Source: Ascaphus truei (lineage: Eukaryota > Chordata > Amphibia > Anura > Ascaphidae). From it: a DNA stretch of 64,000 bases. Both the position numbers and the translations under genes were made by a program. The stretch lies in NCBI GenBank assembly GCA_036426205.1, contig CM071568.1, positions 36,650,980-36,714,979 on the forward strand. The letters run 5' to 3'. The notes under the pieces are model-generated. The model was not told the origin of the DNA, made no database searches, and worked only from the letters and a program-made list of their open reading frames with translations. Numbering within the stretch: the stretch's first letter is position 1; each line of letters begins with the position of its first letter. Positions 45,107-57,760 of this stretch are shown here, in pieces.

Positions 45107-46506
45107 AGTGATTGTTGACGTCAATAAGGGCTTTCTAGTTTTTCAAGTGAAAACTCTGCTGCCTTATTTAATATAATTCCAATATGTCAATTATTTAAAT
45201 ATTGCATCTAATTTAAGATTTCATAATGTAGGAATCTTAAAATAATAATATATATATTACCTACTTGGAATATAATAAAGCAGGTAACTGCAGTACTGAA
45301 GTATAAGGTTATACAAATAATCTAATTCACAAAATGATTTGAAAAATTGGAATACCTGTATAATTAAATTGTGTAAAGCAGTTTATCATAATTTTTGTAT
45401 GACTTCTTTTAAGCAGTTGTACGGCTTACCTTGTCTTCTTAATAGTTTGTGTAATATTTCAGGTCCAGTGGTCATTGCTACAGTACACAATGTTTTCTTA
45501 CCAAGAGATATTAATAGCCGGTACAGTGCAATCGTGTATTACTGATTTATTATTGTTGAACATTTGCTGGTTTTACACCACCATCAGATTATTATTTTTT
45601 ACATATAGTATGCTTAAAAACATACAAAAATGATAGATTCTACATAAATGCCTTGTACTAAACATTATGAGCTGTTCATAAATGTAATTTTTGACAAAAT
45701 GATGCACATTCTTTTGTATTGTACCTAATTTAACCACACTCCTTGTTACGCAGAAGGAGATATCAAGGTTTTAAAATGCATTGTAGTTTTATTTTAGAAT
45801 TATTAGTACAGTACAATAAGAGTGGCTTATGTCATTACCTAGAAAAAAAAATAATGGTCTTATTAGCGGAAAATTAAAGGCAGAAATTGTTACACACTTC
45901 TGGAAGTATTTCTCCACCTCCCTTCCCAGTTAAATGACTGCTACCAATGCAACCACCACCATATTATTAACCAGCAGAGTAGGGATTAAACCATCTCCAC
46001 CACTGAGGTAGATACGGTCTCTGTTTTGCTCTACTCCTACAGCAGGTGCCAGATTTAACTATGACTGGTAGTCCTGGGTCCTGTTTAGGATCCATTATTC
46101 TATTGATTCCAGGCCCTAAAGTTGCTTTTATTGGGATTATTTTTCTTTGATACATATAGTGCTGTTTTGTGCACTGTTCTGCATCTGGAAAACGTTAGTA
46201 AATAACCATGGGGAGCTTTGGTTGTGGTGTTCTCAAGGTCTTAACCTCAGGCTTTAATTTTCCCTAAATCTGCTTTCACACTTTCACATCATTAAAAACA
46301 AATCTGAAAATAACAATATATCTTGAGGCTCTGAGCTACCTATTCTTGTGTGAAAATAAAACAGTTATGCTACAAATGCCTATACATTCGTGAGACAAAT
46401 ACTAAAGCAATATGGTTATTAATACAAATATGTGTGACCCATGTCTTGATGGCAAGTAATTTAGCAGACATTGAACATTGATCTGTAGTCAGGTAATCAT
46501 GTCATC
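45107..46506. other. No gene recognised
   Basis: AT-rich unique-looking sequence. No supported feature. Confidence 0.5.
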
Positions 46507-47110
46507 CAGTGGTTCTCAAATCACTTGAGGGATTACCAGCCACACAAGGTTTTCGCACCAACCAATGTACCTAAATTGCTTGTGAATATGTTGGGTAATC
46601 ATCTCATAAATCTGTTCTGGCTCAGGGCTTTGAAGAGAGGTTTGATTACCTCTGATATAATTAATTATTCATTCTCCCTATCAATTGATGACATAAAGAC
46701 ATTGATATCATCTTAGTGAATTATGTTAATGTACCTTTATGATCATGATCCTAACAACACAGTCGTTGGTCAGCTTGGCCCTATGGTCTGTAATGATGGA
46801 TCCAGCTGCACTGAATACTTGTTCTTTCTGGCATGTGCACAGATCCACATCTGAACAAAGGGCAATTTTTTTTAGCAGTAGGTATTTTGATAAAGTTAGC
46901 ACTCATCTGTAGGATAAGAGTAATTGCACACCATATCATCGCTTCCTGATTTGTGGTATTTTGCATTGAGGTTCTACAGATCCTTTATCTAAAAAGGTGG
47001 CTAATGCCAGAGGGCATTCATAGTTCTTTTTCTCCATGCAAGACAAATTGGTGACTGCTGCTGCACATTCTCTGGCTCCTCATTGTCATTATTTAAAAAT
47101 CCTCTAGATC
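46507..47110 (-). pseudogene. hAT transposase C-terminus and one terminus
   Basis: The minus strand from about 46850 to 46740 reads CQKEQVFSAAGSII, DHRAKLTNDCVV, the C-terminal dimerisation block of hAT transposases (usually E-x-x-F-S-x-A-G). It sits next to CAGTGGTTCTCAAATC at 46507, a hAT-type terminal sequence, so this is the 3' end of a hAT element. The part up to 47100 is frameshifted. The other terminus was not found. Confidence 0.7.
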
Positions 47111-47835
47111 AATATCAACCTAACTGATCTCCACTCCCAGAGGTAGATATTTGATTTTTTTTAAATTAATCACTTCAAAGGTAGACATACTGTAGGAAAC
47201 ATATTTGCCAACACTACTTGTGATTTAAACAGGCAACTGCCATCAGGGATTAGATAAAGGAAACCTGCTGATAAATAAAACAAGGATTCAGCATAATGAT
47301 CACTTTAGGAAATGCAATGTATTAAAATATCTGGTATGGGAATACGCTTTAGATTTAGACAAGGTGACTGTGAAATGATCTTTTGACCTAAGTCCATTGT
47401 AAATGTTAAATTAGGGTTATTTAAGGGATGTTTAATGTTGGGAATTTAAAAGTGGAACTGCACTTTATGTGGAGGGTGGTTAATATGGTCCAACATTTTA
47501 CAGAGACTATGTATAACTGACAAAGCCAGACAAAAGTAGGTTCCGAAATGTATTGATGTGATTTTACTGTATCTTTTCCACATCAAAAAGTAGAACTCTT
47601 GTATTCCCATCCCCAAATATAAAACACGAATCTCTTTCTCTACCTTACCAGTTCTTGTGCTCTACAACTTTTAAACATTTATATCAAGTATGATCAAACT
47701 CAAAATGTCCGGCTGTAATCTTTACATGCAAGTTACCTACTCAATAATTATCTAACAAATATAATTCAGGGAAAGGTGCAAGGATGCTACTATGTGCTAA
47801 GAATTTCGTAACAGACAAAATGCACACACCCACCC

Positions 47836-47866
<31 letters not shown>

Positions 47867-47868
47867 CA
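47111..47868. other. Mostly featureless; one hammerhead-like motif
   Basis: AT-rich. See the motif at 47517-47548. A poly-A/(TA)n run lies at 47836-47866. Confidence 0.4.
47517..47548 (+). ncRNA. Degenerate hammerhead-like motif
   Basis: CTGACAAAGCC (47517-47527) closely matches the start of the motif at 42642, followed by GGTT and the GAAA box at 47545-47548. Stem III is not clear. Confidence 0.35.
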
Positions 47869-47870
47869 CC

Positions 47871-49650
47871 TAAACCCTGTTATAACGCGGTTAACTGCAC
47901 ACTTGCACACACACTGCTCATTTCATACACACTGCACACACACACATGCCCCACACACTGTACACTGCACACACACTCCTCATTGCTCACACTGCAAACA
48001 TATGACACACTGCTCATTGCTCACACTGACACACACTGCACACTGCTCACAGAACAACACTTCACACTGCACACACACTCTCACTTGACTCACACTGCAC
48101 AACTGACACACTGACTAATGCTACACTGACACACACTGCACACTGACGTCACACTGACACACACTGACCACCACATACTGCTCACCACTGACACACAATG
48201 CACAGACACTGCATACACAATGATACACTGCTCATTGCTCACACGACACACACTGCACATGCTCACACGACACACACTGCAAACCACCACCCACACTGAC
48301 ACACCTGCAGACAGACCACTGTATGCTCACACTGACCACACTGCACAGAACGCCTCATGCTCACACTGCACACAATGACACACGCTCATTGCTCACACTG
48401 ACACACACTGCACCACTGCTCACACTGACACACACTGCACACTGCAAACACACTGATCAGACTGACACAACACTGACACACACACTGCACAGGACACTGC
48501 TCATTGCTCACACTTACTGCACACAGCTCTCACATACACTCAATGTCAGCAGCCCACCCCACCCCCCTTACATGTCAGCAGACCACCGCACACACCTCTC
48601 ACATGTCAGCAGCCCACCCCACCCCCCCTCTCACATGTCAGCAGCCCACACCACCCCCCTCTCACATGTCAGCAGCCCCACCAGCCCGTTTTTCACATGT
48701 CAGCAGCCCACCAGCCCGTTTTTCACATGTCAGGCACCACCAGCCCGGTGGAGGTTGGAATATGACATCACCCGCAGGGGGCGGAGAGCGGACGGCTTGA
48801 TTGACAAGAAGAGGGCTGTGGGCGGGGCGACTGAATGAGGCCAGGCAGTAAGAGTGCCGGATGTGGGATGCTTTTTCTGCAGTCATTGGGGGCCATATAG
48901 GAGGAGGTAAGTGGGCGTGGCTGCATCCTTTACCCCCTTTGTTCTTATGGCAACTCCTCCTGCCGGGTGATTTGCAGTGCAGGGTGGGCGAGGTGAGTCA
49001 GAGCCGGGGTGGTGGACCGGCCGGGAGGGGGAGCACTCGCGCTCCGGGACCCTCTCCCAGCCTCTCCTCCCCACACTCCCCTCTTCCCGCCGCTCACCAG
49101 GACTCAGTGACCGGAGCTGCAGCTAAACCAAGTCCCGCAGGCTGTGCGAGGTGCTGGTATCTGTCACACCCTCCCTGACCCACACAGCGGCTTTGATTGC
49201 TGGGCGTAGCGGTGATGACGAACAGGTAGGGGACCCTGCATTAAAGTGAGAGAGATTAGTGTCTCCTCACACTGCCCACCCCTTCTCACCATCACACAAC
49301 ACACCACACACACACACACACATACACACACACACACCACACACACACACACACAACACCACACACTCACACTCACACTCACACAACCTGTCTCTCTCTC
49401 CTCCTCCACACGCACGCACACACACACAACACGCTGGGAGGACACAGACACGTGCAAAACCAGGGGGCTGAGAGGGAGGACGATGAATCGCCGCCATTTA
49501 AAAAAAAAAAAAAAATTTATTATTTATTTAACTTCCCTTCCCTCACACCCGATCAGGAGCGCGGCGGCCATTTTTTTTAAAATTAGCGCGACCCGCGTAC
49601 TAACGCGGTGGACTCGGGTGGACCCCGAGCACGCGTTTTATACGGGGTTA
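47871..49650. mobile_element. TIR element filled with CA-rich minisatellite
   Basis: The left end AACCCTGTTATAACGCGG resembles the right end read inward, ACCCCGTATAAAACGCG, and each is preceded by TA, suggesting a Tc1/mariner-superfamily (pogo-type) non-autonomous element. The interior holds CACACTG arrays (47890-48530), a TCACATGTCAGCAGCCCACC array (about 48530-48740), a GC-rich block (48750-49210) and CA repeats (49290-49430). Ends are imperfect, so assignment is tentative. Confidence 0.45.
48530..48740. repeat. CACATGTCAGCAGCCCACC minisatellite
   Basis: About seven units of 27-30 bp with the constant core CACATGTCAGCAGCC and variable tails (CACCCCCCTCT or AGCCCGTTTTT). Confidence 0.9.
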
Positions 49651-49669
49651 GCTGTCCTCCTCTACACTC

Positions 49670-49860
49670 ACAACACAGCACCTCTACACACACAACACAG
49701 CACTTCTACACACACAACACAGCACCTCTACACACACACAACACAGCACCTCTACACACACAACACAGCACCTCTACACACACAACACAGCAGCTCTACA
49801 CACACAACACAGCAGCTCTACACACACAACACAGCAGCTCTACACACACATGCTACACCC
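49670..49860. repeat. 22-bp minisatellite and CA repeats
   Basis: Eight units of ACAACACAGCACCTCTACAC type, 22-24 bp, with AGCACC changing to AGCAGC in the last three. (CA)n runs follow at 49879-49905. Confidence 0.95.
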
Positions 49861-49909
49861 ATAAACACTGCTGCTGACACTGACACACACACACACACAC
49901 ACTGGAGCT

Positions 49910-50500
49910 CTATACACACACAAACTGCTGCTACACATACAACAGCACAACACAAACACACACACAATAAAAAATGCAGCCACTTACTAAACTTTGCACT
50001 CTCCCCCCCCCCCCCAGACCTGTTAACAGGACAGGCTTTTGCTAGGCACACGCTAGGAAACAGAGAGAGTGTCTGCTGCCACTTTGTGCTGCGTGGGACG
50101 GAGCCAGGGGTAGTCAGGGAGATGCTGGAGCTGCATGCCACACAGACGCCTTGGGATCCGTTAGGGGTTAGTGAGTCTGGAGCAGGGGGCTATTGCTGTT
50201 CTAGTCGCCTTGAGGTAGCGCTAGCGGGGGACGCCTGAAGGGGTAAACTGGTAACTTAGGGCAGGAATTCTGGAAGGGTCCGCACTAGGCTAGCCAAACG
50301 TAGGTCGACGCCCAAAGTACTGCATGGAAGAGCCAGAGTACTCTAGTCTCCATTCCAGACCACTTACCAAGGAGCACAGACTGGAGGAAAGCATTACAGT
50401 AGACACAGTAAGAGTGAGCCTAGCCTGAGGTAGTGCAAACACGAGTCAGATCTACATTAGGTACACAAGGTGGTGCACAAGGCATGTTTATTGTACGGAT
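49910..50500. other. Upstream of the unknown coding region, no gene
   Basis: GC-balanced sequence with coding-like texture but many stops. I looked for a copy of the downstream LTR here and found none, so the element appears 5'-truncated. Confidence 0.4.
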
Positions 50501-53285
50501 GTGGTAGCTGCCCCGCAGAGTGGAGCTCCATGTACAGGAAATAGGTGTTCAACGATCAAGAGAGACCTGTCAGAATGGAGGATCTGCACAGAGCAGAAGG
50601 TCCAGGATGGCAGGGAGAGAGAACCACAAGAATGGAGGATCTGCATAGAGCGGTCAGAGGAAGAACACGCATATGAACTGTGCGTGGACGAAGAACAAGC
50701 TACAGAAGAGACTTTTGTGAGTTTGTTGTGGAATGGCGTGAAAGCCGTGGCTGCGCCGTGTTTATCATGTTTTTGTTCTCGGGATGATACCCCTGAGAAT
50801 AATGAGCATGACAGTGTGATCCGATGGGAGGAACGAAATGGACTTTGTTATACCCCAATTAACAAACAGCCAGATGCTGCCTTCAATGAAAAAAAAGACA
50901 ATACTTACCAAGATGGCGGTTCCCACGTTCCCGGGACACCGCGTGGGCATGCTGCAGAAAGTCTTGCAACTTTGCAGTTTGCTAATTGTTGGCCAGGATT
51001 GGCGCCAACGAGAAAACTCCACCCCGATGGGGAGTTTGGCGCGAAAGCTGGAGCCGCGCCCTCATGGACTATGACTCACTCCACACCTGTGCTGGGTCAG
51101 CCTACAAGTCTACGAGACATCCCCCTAGTTTCAACCAGGGGGAGTGGTTTGCGGTTCCACCGGATGTCGACAGAGAAGATGGGAGGAAGGGTTGCTACAT
51201 CAGCCCATGCCTTTCAGTTGCGAAGAGCCATTGACCAATATAGACCTCTGAGACGAGTGCCTCCGTTGGTAAAGATGGCTGAAGCTGCTGACAAAGTGGA
51301 CCAGGGTCCGGTGATCTCCACTCACCCTTATTTGGCTCCAGGAGGCTTCCTGGTAATCCGTGTGGAGGGTGTGGAGACTGTGGCGTGTCTTTGCCTGCAG
51401 TGCAGACTGCCGGGCGGAGCCGTGGGCAGCGAGGCCCGATGCCCCCACTGTGGACTGCAGTATATGTGGCCCATGACCACGTTCGTACCAGTGCAGGCTG
51501 TGGGAGTGGCCGGAAATGTCCCGATGCCGATAGAGGAGCAGCCGGGAGCCCTCTGGAATAAGAGTGCAAGTCCCGCAGAGTCGGAGTCAGCCTCTGGTGC
51601 TTCCGACAGAGAAACCCAGCCATCGGAGAGGTGATCACCGAGGAGCCCATCGCCGGTCTCCTACTGGGATGCCTCGGCCGAATTGCAGGCTAGAATCCTC
51701 GGACGAGGAGTGCGCAAGGCTGGCGAGTAAGACAGTCATAAGAAGAGACTGTCATACCATTGGTACGCCATGGAGGGATGAAATTCCTCGTGGTGTGGAG
51801 ACACGGAGTCGAGTGTCTCCAGTACCGCGACCACCCGATCGCCGGAGTCCCACTGCCGTGGTGACTAGTGGATCGGACGCAGGTCGATCCACCCCGACCC
51901 TGCGAGGTACTAAGACACCGTGCCTGTTGCAGAACCAAGGGGTGGAAGAGCCGGAGGAGCGAGTCCAGAGCCAGACTGGATAGCGCAGCAGACGGGCGTT
52001 GGCGGATGTCCTCGTGGAGGAAGAGATCCCGATTGGGGATCCACCCCAAGATGGCGTCGCAGTATGTGCGTGTGCAGAGGTGGTTCTGGAGGACCAGAGC
52101 GGCATCGAGTGGGAGATGGTGGCGCCTCTGCGGTCAAGCAGCGGGAAACGATCCCCTACTACCAGGGGGAACGGGCGTTCGAGTTGCAGAACCAGAAGCC
52201 CCGCTGCTGGAGACAAGAACGGACTTTGTGGCGACGTTAAGGCAGGTATCGCTGGAGAGCAGGTCGTAACCCTGTCAATGCCTACTGTTCAGTCCCGTCC
52301 CCAAACCCCGTCCACACCCAAGGTTAGCCCCAAGGCCCTAGCTAAAGCCCCTGTACCCGTCACTATTTTATTTGGGTCCAGTTCCAGCTTAGGGTTGTCC
52401 GGGGTGTCACGGGGTCCTTCTGATGATAGGACTGGAAGCCTGGACTTGGGGACTTCGGATGATGGGTCGGAGGGAAGAGGGAGGATGTCCCGACAGGTGT
52501 CGGTGTCTAGTGATTGCCCTAGTGTGCTAAGTATTACAGTGAGAAACACCTCCCAGTATAAAGGAGTCGTTGAGCGATCTGAGGGTACGTCTGGGGTATC
52601 TTCTGGGGGGCCTGATGAGGAGTCCCTAGAAGAATCTATAGACCATAGCTCCGAAGAACGGAAGGAGACTAGATGGTGGGCCCCATTGTACGAGGGGTAT
52701 GTATCCTGGTTCGACCGCACCCGCTTTATCTTAGAGAGGGAGGGGGTGGTTGATCACTGGTGGGCTGTTGGTGACTTCGACAACGAGGCATACCTTAGGG
52801 CCCTAAGGGTAAGGTGGGATCGTATCCAGGCAGGCCTTATTATTCCTAAGGGGTCCGCAGGGTTGGATGACCCGGTAGAAACCGATGAGCCCCTGTCATG
52901 GGTGTTGCCCGGGGCGGCTGGCCAAAGTAGCTTGACCAGGGTGTGCCTAGCTGAACGGGCTATTGCGGCAAAATATAGGAAGTCACATGGGCTTGATTAC
53001 CCGTATGTCCCAGAACCTCTAATGAGAGAGATAGAGGAGAATAGGGAGAGATGGCTTAAGAATGATATACAATACTATATCGTAGAGAAAGGGGGAGCCA
53101 TTAAAGGGATGCAGGCCGAGCAGAGGGTAGCTCAACTGATGCGGGTCTGGAAGATAGGACGCAGTGTGTATATGCACAAAGTGGTGTATTGCAATGAGCG
53201 AGGGATACCACGGGAATACAGCGTGACTGTGCATGATGCTGCGGGGCGGGAGGTGAAGAAGCCGGATCCTCGACATTATTATTGA
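50501..53285 (+). CDS. Unknown retroelement protein, long and nearly open
   Basis: I do not recognise this family. A frame is open from 50501 to the TGA at 51632-51634 (377 codons), and another from about 51564 to the TAG at 51981-51983, continuing in the same frame to 53285. One frameshift and one stop thus separate it from a single product of about 925 residues. No early in-frame ATG is seen, so the true start may be lost or upstream. Visible features: a small sequence repeat near the start (EWRICTEQ and EWRICIER), a four-Cys ribbon of the CLQC...CPHCG type at about 51388-51450, a Ser/Pro-rich middle, and an aromatic, probably folded C-terminal region of about 200 residues (WWAPLYEGYVSWFDRTRF onward). 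It ends about 180 bases before a polypurine tract and LTR. Gag of a pol-less element, or an accessory protein, are both possible. Confidence 0.55.
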
Positions 53286-53465
53286 GTGCCAAATTAGAGT
53301 GGTCTGCTTTTTCTTTAGCGCTCCCTGCTGGTCAGTGAGTGAGATGGGCTTGCATTATTATGTCAATGTGATGATGTTTGCCATGTTATTTGTGTGTTCT
53401 TCTGCAGTGTTTCCAGGCGCAAGGTACACCAAATTTAGGTCCCAGCCGGGACGGTGGGTATTAAC

Positions 53466-53474
53466 CAGGGGGAG
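53466..53474 (+). promoter_or_regulatory. Polypurine tract
   Basis: CAGGGGGAG lies just before TATGTAGCC, the usual position of the plus-strand primer next to a 3' LTR. Confidence 0.6.
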
Positions 53475-53476
53475 TA

Positions 53477-54046
53477 TGTAGCCATGCATAATAATGACTG
53501 CATACATCTTCCCTGTTGGCAGTAAGTCCTGGTAAGTACAGGCCTGCCAACAGTAGTTATGGAGGTTTTCCCTCACACCCTGGTGTGGTGCCCTGTGTAA
53601 GGAAGGGAGTGGCTGTATGCTCTGAGTCCCTGGATAGTGACATCAGAGATGCGCCTGCCCCCTGAGGTATAAAGGGCACAGCACTGTCAGTTAGTGTTGT
53701 TGAAAAGTGTTGCAAGGTTGGCAGAGAAGCATCTGGTAGAATGTATCTTCCTGCATAAGGGATTGGAGGAATACTTTTGTGACCCTAGTGCTGTAACTAG
53801 CAGTAGCAGAGTGACCAATCAAGTCTGTCTAAGCCACACTGTGTCCAGGGACCTGGCACAGTGGTGATCTCCCTAGGAGAAAGGAATCCCACTTCAATAC
53901 GGGAGGGCGTACCTGGCAAAGGGACAGCACGGAAAGATGTGCGGCTAGAGCCGGCAGCTGCATGGGGAGTCTGCTACATCCAAGCATATAATAAAGATGC
54001 CTTGTTCAAAGAAACCCCCACTGTGTGAGTGTGAGATTACTCTGCA
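53477..54046 (+). mobile_element. Probable 3' LTR
   Basis: It starts TGTAGCCATGC after the polypurine tract, has TATAAA near 53671 and AATAAA at 53990-53995, and may end at CTCTGCA near 54046 or further on near 54328 (GTTACA). No matching 5' LTR lies in the window. Confidence 0.55.
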
Positions 54047-54049
54047 GTG

Positions 54050-57000
54050 GCGGTCACCACCGATATGGAGTTCATCACCAGGACCATCTCCCTGCGGAAG
54101 CATAGATCCTGATGAGGTGGAGGCGCTGCACGTGAAGTAAGTTGGACTCGTACCCACTACCTCAGCTACCTGTCCTGATGATATCCTCTTATAACACCAA
54201 GCGGGAGACTCAGGAGTCCTGTTACTTGCAGGTGCACCACCACACACGACCTTGTAATGGGGACCGGTTAGACCACACGGGCCAATGTGAGATTGGGTGG
54301 GTCAGACAAGGGGGGTCCAGCCGTTACAACTATAACAACTCCCTCACTGGGATGTGAAAGCTTCCCTATTGCTCACATGAAGCAGGGGAACAGACCTGTA
54401 GTATTTTGCTCCCGCTCATAAACACACTGCACAGCAATATTCATTGCCTGTTTTGGGGTATCAAATTTCTGCACACCAATTGTGTAATAACTACTATCAT
54501 GTGGTGTTGCAGTCTGACTCGTGGACATGTGTCCTATCAAGGCGTGTGTTTTGTGTCCGTTGTGGAGCCGAGGGATACAGGCTCACGCAGCTGTTTAGCC
54601 GCTTGCTCCGTCAAACAGCGCTTGCTGTGGGTAACCCGGTCTTAATGTAAGCTTTGAGATGGTATCAAATGCAGGCTTGCGGTCCTGCTGGGAGGATTGT
54701 ATACAACCTGATCTCTCCGTCGTCTATCGGTCACCCCTCCGACACCGCGCCACCTGATGACCTCCACAATGGGGACCCAAAATATCTAACATTCTGTGGG
54801 ATAGAACATCTCCCCTGGGGTCCCCGAAAAGGCAACTGGGATAAGTGTCTTTTACAACGTGAATGCCAGTATATATTCACTTTCCAGACCCTTCACACAC
54901 ACACACACACACTGACACACACACAAACACTGCTGCTGACAGGTGCTACTGGTATGTGCTATTATACATTGTGCTGCAGGGTCCTCTGAGTTCTAAGTCA
55001 AACGTATTTGCGTTTTGTCACTGCAATTGTGTTTTGATTTTTAATTACAAAAATTACCATCACAAATACAATTTCTGTGACAAAACAGTGACAAAAGACG
55101 AAGAAGTTTCACTTAAAATGCGCGTGCTCGGCACACACACACTTTTTTCTGCTAAATTAAAGAAATTAAAATGTCTTAATGATTTTCCCTATTTTTATTT
55201 GGGTGTGACAGGATTTTTACTTGCTGTTTTTTTTCACAATAGAGAGAGGTGTTAATGAAGCAGTTCCACATAGAAAAAAAAATAGATTTTAGAAGCAACT
55301 TCAAGGTATAAATGTAACTTACTTCCGCAACAAGATCCTAAAATTCATTTAAATTTTTCATCTTCATCTCTTTGTATAATGATGGCAGCATAAGTCATAC
55401 ATGTTTTCTGCCCATTTAATGTTCTCAGGGTATTACAAGGAACCCATATAATGTCCTAAGAATGTCATGAAGCGTTATCTTCTTTACTTTGGGTGATCAC
55501 ATACAGTACACCAGTCTTCGTCATTGGCGTCCTCGCGGGGATGAACAAAGCCATGGAATTACAACCCCAATGGTCTAAAAATGTTCCTGTATAGATAATT
55601 ACTGTTTCATCACAAAATAGAATAAGTAAATATTGTCAAAATCTCCATAGCATTTGGTTACTATGGAAACATTAAACTTAAAGAAAAATATTTAAAAATA
55701 CATATCATTGTCTGACTTTCTTTGAAAAGTGCACTTCACTGACACTCCATTTCGGAGTATGTGCAAGGTTGCCACCATGTTTTCTAGAACTATTATTGGC
55801 CTTGGCCTATTTCTGAAATCTATGTGTCTCACATTACACAATTAATTGGGCTATATTCAGTAAGTGGTTCTATTCCGTAAGACACCTTCCCGACCTGGAA
55901 GACAATGTAGGTGTATTGTAGCCCTGGGAGGTGGATTGTAGAATAACACCAGTAAGTTAATATTGGCCTCTGTGATTTTAACAAAAATGTGTGTTTGACC
56001 CCAAACCCTCTTTTGTTACCTAGGCAACTGAATATAATTTGTCCTGAACATTTTGAGTATTTAAATCTTGGTAAATGTATATATTTTTAAAATAAGCATG
56101 CATCATGTCGGTATTTGCTTAATCCCTTCAGTTTCTCAAACTGTAGCATTGTCATATGAGGTGTTTCTCCTCTGCACTGATGTAACTAAATAAACTGCAA
56201 GTATTTGTATCTCATCCTTTTTTGCAGTGCCTGGATATTTTTCTATGTTTTCGTGTCAACAGATGGCTGCATGTTTAGCTGGAAGCTCCCAGTAACCTCA
56301 ATATAAATATCATTAAAAATAAGAGGGCACTCCATACCACTTTTTAGTCATTCCTTAGCATGTACATGAGTACTTCATACACCACACATATACACTTGTT
56401 TCACTCACTGATTTTTGGCTCCCCCACCTAATTTTTCTTCTGGATCCAAAGCAACTTGATGTAATCACTGTTTCTCACATCTGAATGCTTGAGTTCCCAA
56501 TTCTGCATGCTACAGTGGTAGCATAAGGCCATCAAATTAATCATTATATTTGGAAGCCAAAGTGAACCTTCCTGATGGAAATCTCATCATATCCTCTTCT
56601 AGTTTCCTGATCAATTTCTTTGTACGTCTGTACACTTACAGATATACTTGCTCTGGTAGACACACAGCCACACTACAAAATTGCAAAAGCGGTGGCTGAA
56701 AATCTCTAGACACTCTTTTCCTTAGTTAAAGCTACAGTGTCTGTGATTTTTCTTACATACAGTAAATGTCACCCTAATTCCAGTTACCTGGAGTCGCACT
56801 ATACTGTACCTGCATTTTAGGCTATATTTTAGATTCCTGCTAAAAAAAATTGTCCATTGGTACATCAGTTTTCAATTTGGAGATACAGTACGTAGTCAGA
56901 TTAACCTGATCTTTTATAGTGAAGCAGTTTTTGCAGAACTTCATTTTAGTACCTTTACTTGTCCATGTTGAGGCTAATGTCCCACATATTGCCTGAACAG

Positions 57001-57050
57001 GGAGGCTTCGAGGTAGCTCCCCTCTCCCCCCCTCTGCCCTGAACCCACAT
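54050..57050. other. No gene recognised
   Basis: 54330-54990 is GC-balanced with a CA repeat at 54892-54940; the remainder is AT-rich. No motif was found on either strand. Confidence 0.5.
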
Positions 57051-57760
57051 GGAACGTACAAATAAAGATAGAGACCAGATCTGGAGGTATAAATGGCTGC
57101 AGCTATTTATTTATACAGATAACTAATGGGGTAAAAGCCACTCCCTGCCAGAGTGCAGGAGGGAGAGGGGACGGTCTGACGGTCCTTGAACCGCTGACCC
57201 CGTGCCCCCGTAACAGCCAGGCCCCTGTGACCCGGTCTTTGTCGCGAGCGGGTTCCCAGATTTCATGTTTAAATGACCCTGCCCACTCACACTCCACCTG
57301 GGCTTAAACAGCCCAGCTCCCAGTCTGGCAAGACCAAGCACCTACCCCCCAAGAGCTGCCGCGACAAAGTCAAACTGGTCAACGACCCCTCCTTTCAAGA
57401 ACTTCATTCCTTCCATTTCTATGAAAAGTATCAAACTTCGTACTGTAACAGAACAATGAGACATCAGTAATCACATACAATATTTACATGTAAACATGGC
57501 CGGTAATACAATGGAACTGCTGACAATTCGCTACCTATTGGTGTTATGGTTGTCCAACTCTATTCTTTTATAAATGGGTGGGTTCATAATGGCTGGCGGG
57601 CAGCAAACAGGCCCTGCTCCCTGGCAGCTGGGCTTTAAGTAGCCCATTTTGGTAGCCCCTTCCCTGGCTAGGGAGGGGGGGAAGTTGAGGGGGCAGGCAT
57701 GAGAGGTGGAGATTCGCCCCCTGGTCAGGAGTCCCCCACGCTGATGGCTGAGGAGGGCCG
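57050..57760. other. GC-richer block, possibly an old LTR
   Basis: It has AATAAA near 57059, a TATAAA near 57088, a GC-rich body and a sharp base-composition change at both sides, but no matching ends or target duplication were found. Confidence 0.25.

Noticed and set aside
49670..49860. CRISPR-like or telomere-like array
   Set aside because: A simple 22-bp CA-rich minisatellite without unique spacers and not matching the vertebrate telomere repeat.
57050..57760. LTR with target duplication
   Set aside because: Promoter and polyadenylation words are present, but no matching ends or duplication were found.
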